64,000 bases of DNA from Halovenus marina (GTDB lineage Archaea; Halobacteriota; Halobacteria; Halobacteriales; Haloarculaceae): contig NZ_JBLKNZ010000002.1 in the NCBI RefSeq assembly GCF_051414115.1, forward strand, positions 88,709 to 152,708, in the 5' to 3' direction. A program made the position numbers and the translations under genes. Below are positions 8,948-16,032 of the stretch, in pieces. Under the pieces are notes generated by a model, which saw only the letters and a list, made by a program, of their open reading frames with translations, was not told where the DNA came from and ran no database searches. Position 1 is the first letter of the stretch, and each line of letters opens with the position of its first letter.

Positions 8948-10396
8948 ATGTTGGAATTGACCGTCTACTCTGAAGAAGCTATTTCACGATCTACTTCGAT
9001 GCAGATTACCGACTCTCTCGAGTACTTTTCACCTGATGTTGTTCTTGTACCGTCAGACCGGTTTCGATACGAGCTAACGACTCTTGTTTCAAATTCTACG
9101 GAAGTAATTTCTCTGGACTCCCATCATTCGAAGCTACGTCATATATCGACGGTTCGTGGAGTCGAGTTATTGGTAGCACCGACGATAGATGCTCTCTCAT
9201 CCCTTTCGGAGTACGAACGTGAACACCCCGCAAAAACGGTTTCAGACACGTATCTTCTCTCAGATATACTCGAACTCGATGTCAAACCAACACGCCTCGA
9301 AACACGACTCGTAGGATGCGACCAGTACGAAACCAGATTTGCTGATGATAATTTGGAGCGGTCATTCACACACCTGACACCAAATGCGAATCCGGGATAT
9401 CGTCAAACGTGGGGTACACTCCATGTACAGGGAGTGATGCCCGGCGTAAATATCACTCACTCTAACTCAGGACCACAAATCGCTCATCTCTCATTACTCC
9501 CGGACGGGGTTGTCTCGGCACGCACACGGATGGCCTCTCAGTTCGGAGTTCGAGCACTCAACCAGGTCGGTCAGACTCGCTGTGAGACGCTTCGGGAAGC
9601 AGGATTTCGATTTCCTGAAGAGATCGCCGACGCAGAGTTATCACGCCTGATGGACATCTCCGGGTTTGGACGCTCGACTGCGAAGACTATCGTCGATGCT
9701 GCTGAGGCGTTTGTCGCAGGGGAAGTTCGTCGAACTGGAGACGGCACACTTCCAGGCGGCGACCCGATATTCATCGACATCGAAACTGACGGTTTGAATC
9801 CAACCATCGTGTGGCTTATCGGTGTGTTGGACAGACAAGGCGATGAACGGTATCTCTCGTTCCTGAATACTGACCCGAACAATCCCGGTGATGCTGTTGA
9901 GTCGTTTATGTCGTGGCTAGACGCATACGGTCACAACCGGCCTGTTGTCGCGTATAATGGATACGAGTTTGATTTCCCGATAATTGAGGAACACGTCAAT
10001 CGTTATTGTCCGGAGCATCTCGAACTCTGGGAGGATACCTGGAAATTTGACCCGTACCGGTGGGCTGTATCGGAGGGCAAAGCCCTCCTCCCAGGGCGAA
10101 CGAATAAATTAGATGATGTTGCTCAGGCACTCGGCTGGACGTCTGAAGAGACTGGGCTCACGGGCGAAACAGTCGCACGATTATTTCAGGCCTACATGGA
10201 GAATCCCTCACCCGAGACTGAATTGGATTGGGAACGACACGAACGATATTGCGAAGACGACGTCCGGGCGCTTGCATACGTGTATGATGCGCTCGACGAC
10301 GCATCTACTCGAGCGAATTCCGAGGCCACGAGTTCAGGTGAATCACAATCAAGAAAATCAAGCAACACGGCTCAAGGCCGTCTCACCGACTTTTGA
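8948..10396 (+). CDS. mrfB: MrfB/YprB-like exonuclease with HhH domain and PIP-box tail
   Basis: 482-aa protein of the YprB (MrfB) group. The C-terminal half is a DEDD RNase H-fold 3'-5' exonuclease: FIDIET (D277, E279), YNGYEFDFP (D342) and YCEDDVRAL (D437 or D438). A helix-hairpin-helix at about 225-255 (GFGRSTAKTIVDAAEAF) would contact DNA. The N-terminal 200 residues are not recognised. The last seven residues, QGRLTDF, match a PCNA-interacting PIP box. It is followed 5 bp later by the MrfA-like helicase; in Bacillus subtilis the corresponding pair repairs mitomycin C adducts. The archaeal version would act on chromosomal lesions at PCNA; that is inference. Confidence 0.78.
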   Translation: MLELTVYSEEAISRSTSMQITDSLEYFSPDVVLVPSDRFRYELTTLVSNSTEVISLDSHHSKLRHISTVRGVELLVAPTIDALSSLSEYEREHPAKTVSDTYLLSDILELDVKPTRLETRLVGCDQYETRFADDNLERSFTHLTPNANPGYRQTWGTLHVQGVMPGVNITHSNSGPQIAHLSLLPDGVVSARTRMASQFGVRALNQVGQTRCETLREAGFRFPEEIADAELSRLMDISGFGRSTAKTIVDAAEAFVAGEVRRTGDGTLPGGDPIFIDIETDGLNPTIVWLIGVLDRQGDERYLSFLNTDPNNPGDAVESFMSWLDAYGHNRPVVAYNGYEFDFPIIEEHVNRYCPEHLELWEDTWKFDPYRWAVSEGKALLPGRTNKLDDVAQALGWTSEETGLTGETVARLFQAYMENPSPETELDWERHERYCEDDVRALAYVYDALDDASTRANSEATSSGESQSRKSSNTAQGRLTDF

Positions 10397-10401
10397 ATCA
10401 C

Positions 10402-12828
10402 ATGGCTAACACAAACGACCCCTCAGATACGGAAAGTACGCCGTTTCATACAGCGAAGCTCAAGGCTACGTATCCACATTATAAACAGCAGTTACTCGCG
10501 ACAAGAACGCAGTCGGAGCAGCACGCAGACACCGTCGCAGCGGATACTGTTCTCCCTCCTGAGATAGCTAATTGTCTCGAAAACGATCTCTATTCTCATC
10601 AAGCGGAGGCTCTCGATCGACTCACTGACGGTGAGAACGTTTCGGTCGCGACGTCGACTTCGTCAGGGAAAACCTGGGTGTATACACTTTATTACGCGCT
10701 TCGAAAGCACCGTAACCCGGACGCGCGAGCGTTGTTCCTGTATCCGACGAAAGCTCTAAGCGCCGATCAGGAACAAGCTGTGAACAACTTGTTCAAACAA
10801 ATCGGTCTTGACGCGACCGCGGAAACCTACGATGGCGATACTCCCGGTGACCGGAGACCGATCATCCGCGATCGGGCTGATGTGGTCATCTCAAATTTCG
10901 CTGGCATCAACGCCTATCTCAACACGCACGTCAAATGGCGGGATATCTTCTCGAACTGTGAACTCCTGGTCATCGACGAGAGCCATACATATACTGGGAT
11001 CCACGGAATGCACGTTTCCTGGATCGTTCGACGACTACGGCGTATCCTGGAATATTACGGTGCAACACCACAGATTGTCTGTTCCACAGCGACAATCGGG
11101 AATCCGAAAGCCCACCCCGAGACGCTCACCGGTTCGGAGTTCTCTGTCGTCGATGCAGACGGCAGCCCGCGTGGAAAACGAGAAATCGCGTTCTGGCAAC
11201 CCCCGATAGATTCCGACGATTCCCACTCAGATATCGACACACAGGACGCCATTCCGTCGATGCGTGTGAACGCCAACAAAGAAGCTGCATCGCTCCTGGC
11301 TCATCTCGGTCTCAACGACGTGCAGACATTACAGTTCACTCGCTCTCGGCAAGAGACGGAATTCGGGGCGAAACAAGCAATTGCTGCTGCCAAACGCAAT
11401 CCGCAGCAGGGGTATCTCGATGTGGATCCGTACCACGCAGGGTTGAGTAAATCAAAACGCCGAGCCACGGAGAACAACCTCAAATCTGGCTCACTCGACG
11501 GTGTCCTCACGACAAGCGCTCTCGAACTCGGTATCGATATCGGCTCCGTCGACGCCACCATTCTCGCTGGCTATCCCGGGACTCGACAATCGTTCTGGCA
11601 ACAAATCGGTCGAGCAGGCCGGAATTCATCTGAGGCGCTCTCGGTGTTTGTCCCTCGGAGCGACGCTATAGACCAGTATATCTTGGATCACCCCGAGTAC
11701 CTCTTGGGGGACAATATTGAAGACGCAGTCGTCGACCTCTCGAATAATGCAGTATACGCGCAACACATCTTGTGCGCGGGTGCAGAACGGCCCTTGACCC
11801 GGGACGATGCGACCTGGTTCGGTTCCGAGGATCGCCTCGAACGAGCCGTCCAGATGTGGAAAGACGCCGGACAAATGACCGGCGACCTTGACCGTGGAGC
11901 GCAGTACGATGGCCCTCCACGCCCTCAGGGCACTATTTCGATGTATGCGACCACTGATGAACAGTACCGTGTTCGACGCGTTGACGGCGATATCGACATG
12001 GAGCCGTTGGATAAAGAACGAGTCTACCGCGAGTACCATCCCGGAGCGCTCACATTATACGATGGAACACAGTACGAGGTCGTCGATGTTGTTGAAGAAA
12101 CACCTCGGCCATACGTGGAAGTTGAACAGGTTCAAACCAACACGTATACACAGACGTTGAGCGACAAACGCGTCCACAACCTCGAAATCGAACGGTCACG
12201 CGACTTGGGCGACGGCTATCGTCTCTGTGCCGGAATGGGCGACGTCGATGTACACTACCATTCGTACAAAGAGATCGATATCAACACCGGGAAAGCTGTC
12301 GGAATGCCGACATCGACTGGTCTTGATCCGATATCGCTACGGACGCAATTGATGTGGGTCGAATTCCCACCCACCATCGGTGACCGAGTGATTAGAGAAA
12401 TCCCGTCAGAGACACTCCTCTCACCCCCTGAAGATTCACCGATGGGTGCGGAGGAGTGGACACTTGGCGGTGGTCTCCACGGCGGCGAACACGGGATGAT
12501 AAAAATGTCGCCGCTCGAACTCCGCCTCGATAACAGTGACATGGGGGGACTGAGTACACTAACGCATCCAGAAGTCGACTCCCCGGTGTGGTTTATCCAC
12601 GACGCCGTAGAAGGTGGGGTTGGGTTCTCCCACAGCATCTATGATAATTTCACTGCTGTTGCTGAACGGACGATTGAACGGGTTGAGGAATGCGACTGCG
12701 ACCGACCAGAAGGATGTCCCTCCTGTCTTATGAGTAGCCAATGTGGGAATGAAAACGAACCACTACACCGTCCAGCCACCTCTGTCTTACTCAACGCAGT
12801 TCTCGGACAGTTCTCAGAGGATACGTAA
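10402..12828 (+). CDS. mrfA: MrfA/YprA-like superfamily 2 DNA helicase with DUF1998 tail
   Basis: 808-aa SF2 helicase of the MrfA (YprA) type. It has Walker A ATSTSSGKTW (about 83-92), a DESH box in LLVIDESH (about 188-195), the motif VLTTSALELGIDIG and the arginine-finger motif QQIGRAGR. The C terminus carries the four-cysteine iron or zinc cluster typical of the family (CDC..EGCPSC..QC, near residue 765-785) within the DUF1998 domain. A TTG nine bases upstream is in frame, but the ATG at 10402, five bases after the exonuclease stop, is the better start. Gene order and spacing argue for co-translation with mrfB. Confidence 0.85.
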   Translation: MANTNDPSDTESTPFHTAKLKATYPHYKQQLLATRTQSEQHADTVAADTVLPPEIANCLENDLYSHQAEALDRLTDGENVSVATSTSSGKTWVYTLYYALRKHRNPDARALFLYPTKALSADQEQAVNNLFKQIGLDATAETYDGDTPGDRRPIIRDRADVVISNFAGINAYLNTHVKWRDIFSNCELLVIDESHTYTGIHGMHVSWIVRRLRRILEYYGATPQIVCSTATIGNPKAHPETLTGSEFSVVDADGSPRGKREIAFWQPPIDSDDSHSDIDTQDAIPSMRVNANKEAASLLAHLGLNDVQTLQFTRSRQETEFGAKQAIAAAKRNPQQGYLDVDPYHAGLSKSKRRATENNLKSGSLDGVLTTSALELGIDIGSVDATILAGYPGTRQSFWQQIGRAGRNSSEALSVFVPRSDAIDQYILDHPEYLLGDNIEDAVVDLSNNAVYAQHILCAGAERPLTRDDATWFGSEDRLERAVQMWKDAGQMTGDLDRGAQYDGPPRPQGTISMYATTDEQYRVRRVDGDIDMEPLDKERVYREYHPGALTLYDGTQYEVVDVVEETPRPYVEVEQVQTNTYTQTLSDKRVHNLEIERSRDLGDGYRLCAGMGDVDVHYHSYKEIDINTGKAVGMPTSTGLDPISLRTQLMWVEFPPTIGDRVIREIPSETLLSPPEDSPMGAEEWTLGGGLHGGEHGMIKMSPLELRLDNSDMGGLSTLTHPEVDSPVWFIHDAVEGGVGFSHSIYDNFTAVAERTIERVEECDCDRPEGCPSCLMSSQCGNENEPLHRPATSVLLNAVLGQFSEDT

Positions 12829-12980
12829 ACCGCCTCGGAGCCAATCTCGAGGAACTCAGTCACCTCCGTCCGTAAACCGTACTCTACGACAATTTCGGGA
12901 AAGGAGGTGGTGTCCACATCCTTACACATGACCGATCACCTCCAGAGCGAACCGGTCTGTGCAGCCCAATCGTGAGGGAT

Positions 12981-13004
12981 TTGGGGCGCCACGCAGTGGT
13001 GGCG
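12981..13004 (+). repeat. TTGGGG-led hairpin, second copy of the 7456 element type
   Basis: TTGGGG followed by CGCCAC-GCAGTG-GTGGCG forms a 6-bp stem (12987-12992 with 12999-13004) and resembles the palindrome at 7481. It lies 150 bp beyond the mrfA stop, facing the convergent small zinc protein, so it could serve as a bidirectional terminator. Apart from this the 12829-13049 gap shows nothing. Confidence 0.45.
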
Positions 13005-13049
13005 TTTCACATATGCCCTTTTTCTCCCTAAAGGTTTGTGCTGGGTACG

Positions 13050-13178
13050 TTAGTCGATGATCTCGACGATCTTAGAGCAGATTGGGCACTTCCCCCTCCC
13101 GCCTTCCTCGGCACTCAGTAACTTTGATTCTTGGCCCGTCCACCCACAATCAGGACAAAGTACGTCTGTGGAACCCAT
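13050..13178 (-). CDS. Small two-CxxC zinc-ribbon protein (42 aa)
   Basis: A 42-codon minus-strand frame with two CxxC knuckles: LCPDCGW (C8, C11) and KCPICSK (C31, C34). This is the pattern of a minimal zinc ribbon. Haloarchaea encode many such short acidic zinc proteins, several with known regulatory phenotypes. The start ATG at 13178 has no longer alternative. It is convergent with mrfA and divergent from the DUF6788-like gene. Confidence 0.7.
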   Translation of the reverse strand: MGSTDVLCPDCGWTGQESKLLSAEEGGRGKCPICSKIVEIID

Positions 13179-13334
13179 CTTCTAGATTACTGTCTGAACT
13201 CAACTTATATAGAATTTATGATACTGGTGAATATTATCGAAAACCACAACTGATGATACAAGTGAGATACAATAACTCTCGATCTCCCACTTCTGAAACC
13301 ACTTAGTTGGGGGCTATCGATGGAGGATTAAGCG

Positions 13335-13375
13335 TTAACCAACAATCTCATGTACTTACGGCTTTTGTTGGTTAA
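13335..13375 (+). promoter_or_regulatory. Inverted-repeat operator before the DUF6788-like gene
   Basis: Perfect 11-bp arms TTAACCAACAA (13335-13345) and TTGTTGGTTAA (13365-13375) are separated by 19 bp and end 13 nt before the ATG at 13389. The same arms occur at 2493-2535. Placement across the promoter of a plasmid-type gene suggests an operator recognised by a trans-acting regulator. Confidence 0.55.
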
Positions 13376-13388
13376 TAGGACTCAATCC

Positions 13389-13706
13389 ATGTCATACTCT
13401 CCACCACCAGTTCCGTCTGATATCCCAGACGACATCGTCCGAGATCTCGATAATTGTTCCCCGGCACAACTCCGTTCGGTCGCGAAGTACGCCGAAGAAC
13501 TTGCTGAGTACCGAGAACGAGAAGAACGATTATCAGAAGAACAGAACGGTGATGATGCTGTACCCGAAGACACTCCAGATGATGTTCCTGCAAAGGCAAC
13601 TATCACCATAAAAGAAATCAACGAGAACCGATACTATTACTGGCAGTGGCGGGAGGGAGACAAAATAAAATCCAAATACAAGGGGCCGGTCAACGCTGAT
13701 GAATAA
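13389..13706 (+). CDS. DUF6788-like haloarchaeal protein (105 aa)
   Basis: An N-terminal proline/acidic helix region (PSDIPDDIVRDL, then a Glu/Arg-rich helix) is followed by a Glu/Asp linker and a conserved C-terminal stretch NENRYYYWQWREGDK with KYKGP. I recognise this as a protein type common on haloarchaeal plasmids and phage-like elements, close to DUF6788. No activity is known. An in-frame ATG at 13350 lies inside the inverted repeat, so the ATG at 13389 is preferred. Confidence 0.72.
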   Translation: MSYSPPPVPSDIPDDIVRDLDNCSPAQLRSVAKYAEELAEYREREERLSEEQNGDDAVPEDTPDDVPAKATITIKEINENRYYYWQWREGDKIKSKYKGPVNADE

Positions 13707-13799
13707 CTGAGCATACCGCGTATACCACCGTGGAATACAGTCAGCGATAATCAACGATACTTCCGGAGAACATCCAGCGAATTGATTGGCTGTAAAATT

Positions 13800-13860
13800 G
13801 GCCTTGTTGAAATCCTCAGTCGGTGATAATTTTCAACGAGCCTGTTGCATACAGGGCGCG
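13800..13860 (+). repeat. Insertion-sequence end remnant, about 60 bp
   Basis: GGCCTTGTTGAAATCCTC and the following 40 bases, ending in TACAGGGCGCG, recur in diverged form at 22923-22981 (CCTTGTTGACATTCTC..ATACAGG). Shorter inverted matches are at 7291-7319 and 23535-23573. This looks like the terminus of a haloarchaeal IS or MITE. No transposase remains beside it. Confidence 0.55.
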
Positions 13861-13984
13861 TATCTCTCAGCGGTCTATTTCATTATCAAATGAGGCTCCG
13901 TCTTAGTGACTAGTACAGACTCCGATGCCTGATTGAAATTCTGTGGTACGTTTTAACATAGAGCCAACTGTTGTTTCAAGAACG

Positions 13985-14266
13985 ATGCCAGACCCAGAGC
14001 TACCGATGCTTCCAGATGGTACGACGCTTCGATGGCAGTACCTCGAGCAAGGGGAATACTCCGCAATAACGATTTTTGCGGAAGTTCAAGATGGGCGGAT
14101 TCAGTTCCAAGTCGAGCCAAGGAGGCCCTCAGGCACGACACGTGATTTTGATAAACTAATTAGAGGGGACGATGGGTACGCATGGGACTATCCGTGGGAA
14201 GAATGGGAGTGGAATGACGGAGAGGAATGGGTTCCAATTAAGGCGCTCAGAGAAGGTAATAATTGA
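13985..14266 (+). CDS. Hypothetical acidic protein (93 aa)
   Basis: Not recognised. A beta-rich N-terminal half (TTLRWQYLEQGEYSAITIFAEV) is followed by a Trp-rich acidic C-terminal half (YAWDYPWEEWEW). A GTG at 13943 would add 14 residues, but TTTTAACA at about 13950 is well placed for a leaderless start at the ATG at 13985. It is monocistronic, between IS remnants and the TnpB gene. Confidence 0.55.
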   Translation: MPDPELPMLPDGTTLRWQYLEQGEYSAITIFAEVQDGRIQFQVEPRRPSGTTRDFDKLIRGDDGYAWDYPWEEWEWNDGEEWVPIKALREGNN

Positions 14267-14343
14267 GTCTTTGTCATACTCAGATTTCGTTTAACGTCGT
14301 AGAATCGGGATATTAGAGAAGACCGTGCGCCAAGTTCACGCTG

Positions 14344-14520
14344 TAAACTACCCCCACCCTACTCGCTCACGGCTTCGCCGTTCGCTTCGTTGAGGGTTCC
14401 GTCAGACAGAGTCTGACGACGTGGAGGCTGTGAGCCTCCACTGGGGCTTTCGCGTGGACTCCCGCTCTGGCCGGAATCCCCGGCAGGAGGTTCATACTCT
14501 CCGTTCGCGTTCAACGTCCC
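14344..14520 (-). ncRNA. Probable TnpB guide RNA (omega/re-RNA) over the 3' end of tnpB
   Basis: The last 150 nt of tnpB form three consecutive perfect stem-loops: GTGGAGGCT/AGCCTCCAC (14421-14441), CGTCAGAC/GTCTGACG (14400-14418) and ACGGC/GCCGT (14369-14381). Protein-coding constraint alone would not give three perfect stems. TnpB guide RNAs arise from exactly this place, and sense-overlapping transcripts at IS1341-type genes are known from Halobacterium salinarum. The RNA boundaries given here are estimates. Confidence 0.5.
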
Positions 14521-15681
14521 GCGATTCAAGCGCACGCCTACGGGTGCGCCTCCGCCGTCCCCAGTTTGGTTCCGGCGGAGATACCGCAAGCCGATGTTCT
14601 TGGCGGCGTTGTAGTCGGCGTGGTTCTCGTATCCGCATTTCAGGCACTCGAAGTCCTCGCCGTCGCGGTTGTCTGGGTGCGTGAACCCACAGTGTGAACA
14701 ACGGCGTGATGTATTCTCTGGGTCCACCTGCTCCACGTCGATACCGTGGAGTTCGGCCCTGTATTCGACGTACTCGTACAACCGCTCAAACGCCCACTTG
14801 TGCCCCCACGAGGTACCGGAGAGGCGGTCGCGGATGCCGGTCAACTCCTCGAAAGCGATGACCGTACAACCGTTCTCGACGGCTTCCTCAATGATGCCGT
14901 TGGCAATCCGGTGGAGCATCATCTTGAACCGACCCGTCTCCTTGCGACCGACCGCTTGGATGTTCTCGTGAGCGTGACGTGAGCCACACTGCTGGAGTGA
15001 GGCCCGGCGTTTCTCGTACTCGCGCCGCCAGTGGTCGAACTCGTGCCCGCTCCAGAACGTGCCCGTTGACGTGACCGCGAGGTGGTTCACGCCGAGGTCA
15101 ACGCCGAGGACTGTGCTGTGCTCGGTCGTTACCTGCTCCGGCGTGTCCGACTCCATCTCCGCCTTTGTGCGGAGATGAAGAAACCACTCGCCGTCCTTGT
15201 TGTGGAGTTCTGCCCCCGTCACCTCGTAGTCGTCGTTGTCGAGATACCGGCTGTGAGGTGTGTCGCGGCCGCCGTCTGGTAGGACGTACTCGACTTCGAT
15301 GCGTTCGTCTATCGTGGCGAGGGAAACGTGGTCGTCGTGGAACGTCGCACACCGCTTGTCGTAGACAACGGTCGGCTTCGAGAAGTGTGGTTTGCCAGCA
15401 TACTCACCTTGCTTCCAACGAGCAACGACGCCCTGTACGGCGTCGGCGGCCTTGTTGCGGGCGTTCTGGACGAGATTCGCGTGTAACCGGGTCCGGTCAC
15501 GCACGTCGTCGTAGGTTTCCTCCTGCAACTGGGCCTTGCTCGTGGTCTTGTAGTTGCCTTGCCAAGCGTGGTCAACGACGTAGTTGGCAGCCCATAGAAA
15601 CTCATCGACTGTCTCGCGGAGAAGTGCGGCGTCGTCGCTGTCCACGTCGAGTTTCACCGGGACAGTACGCCGCACCTCCAT
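14359..15681 (-). CDS. tnpB: TnpB RNA-guided endonuclease, solo copy 1
   Basis: 440 aa with all three RuvC residues: D195 in GVDLGVN, E278 in IAFEEL and D356 in ADYNAAKN. A zinc finger CSHC/CLKC (C328, C331, C346, C349) is inserted before the last. The N-terminal wedge domain is typical. The C-terminal 60 residues are low in complexity (PRESPSGGSQPPRR) because they double as the structured guide-RNA scaffold. TnpB nicks or cuts DNA at sites next to a short transposon-associated motif and helps retain the element. It is related to, but clearly diverged from, the copy at 21526. Confidence 0.9.
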   Translation of the reverse strand: MEVRRTVPVKLDVDSDDAALLRETVDEFLWAANYVVDHAWQGNYKTTSKAQLQEETYDDVRDRTRLHANLVQNARNKAADAVQGVVARWKQGEYAGKPHFSKPTVVYDKRCATFHDDHVSLATIDERIEVEYVLPDGGRDTPHSRYLDNDDYEVTGAELHNKDGEWFLHLRTKAEMESDTPEQVTTEHSTVLGVDLGVNHLAVTSTGTFWSGHEFDHWRREYEKRRASLQQCGSRHAHENIQAVGRKETGRFKMMLHRIANGIIEEAVENGCTVIAFEELTGIRDRLSGTSWGHKWAFERLYEYVEYRAELHGIDVEQVDPENTSRRCSHCGFTHPDNRDGEDFECLKCGYENHADYNAAKNIGLRYLRRNQTGDGGGAPVGVRLNRGTLNANGEYEPPAGDSGQSGSPRESPSGGSQPPRRQTLSDGTLNEANGEAVSE

Positions 15682-15707
15682 ACGTCAGATGTATGGCTGG
15701 TAGTTTA

Positions 15708-16032
15708 TCAACATTAGGGAGAAAGGGCGGCAACAGTCCGTGGTGTGTTTCGGGGTTGTCGGCTCCTGCGCGCGGGCTTTGCCCGCTCGTACGGCCCGAG
15801 GCGCTCCGCGCCTCGCTGTCGCCTCCGGCCTCGAAACTGCTGAATGCAGCACGAACTACTTAACAGATCGACGGTAGATCGATTCGGAGTCTACGAACCG
15901 CAATAACGCTTGTTGCGCACGCGAACCTCGACAAAAACTCTGATACAGAAAGGAAAGTGCAAAGTCTCCTATAACTCGCTCCGCGTTGATCTCTCTACTC
16001 AACAGTTATACTGCTAAGGCATTATGGCCAAA
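15708..16032. other. Intergenic stretch with GC-rich hairpins
   Basis: Between the TnpB element and the 3' end of the RecQ fusion gene. Stem-loops GCGGGC/GCCCGC (15772-15786) and CGAGGCGC/GCGCCTCG (15797-15815), plus weaker ones to 15835, lie in sharply GC-rich DNA. The remaining 190 bp are ordinary. No gene is seen. The hairpins may be debris of a further IS200/IS605-type end. Confidence 0.45.

Larger units (their letters stand above)
14344..15707 (-). mobile_element. IS200/IS605-type element with tnpB only
   Basis: No tnpA is present within 5 kb. A tnpB gene is bounded by TAAACTACC at 14344-14352 and its inverse GGTAGTTTA at 15699-15707, which I take as subterminal end motifs. Such solo tnpB (IS1341-type) units are common in haloarchaea and move, if at all, with a TnpA supplied in trans. 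Composition is clearly GC-richer than the neighbours. Confidence 0.65.
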
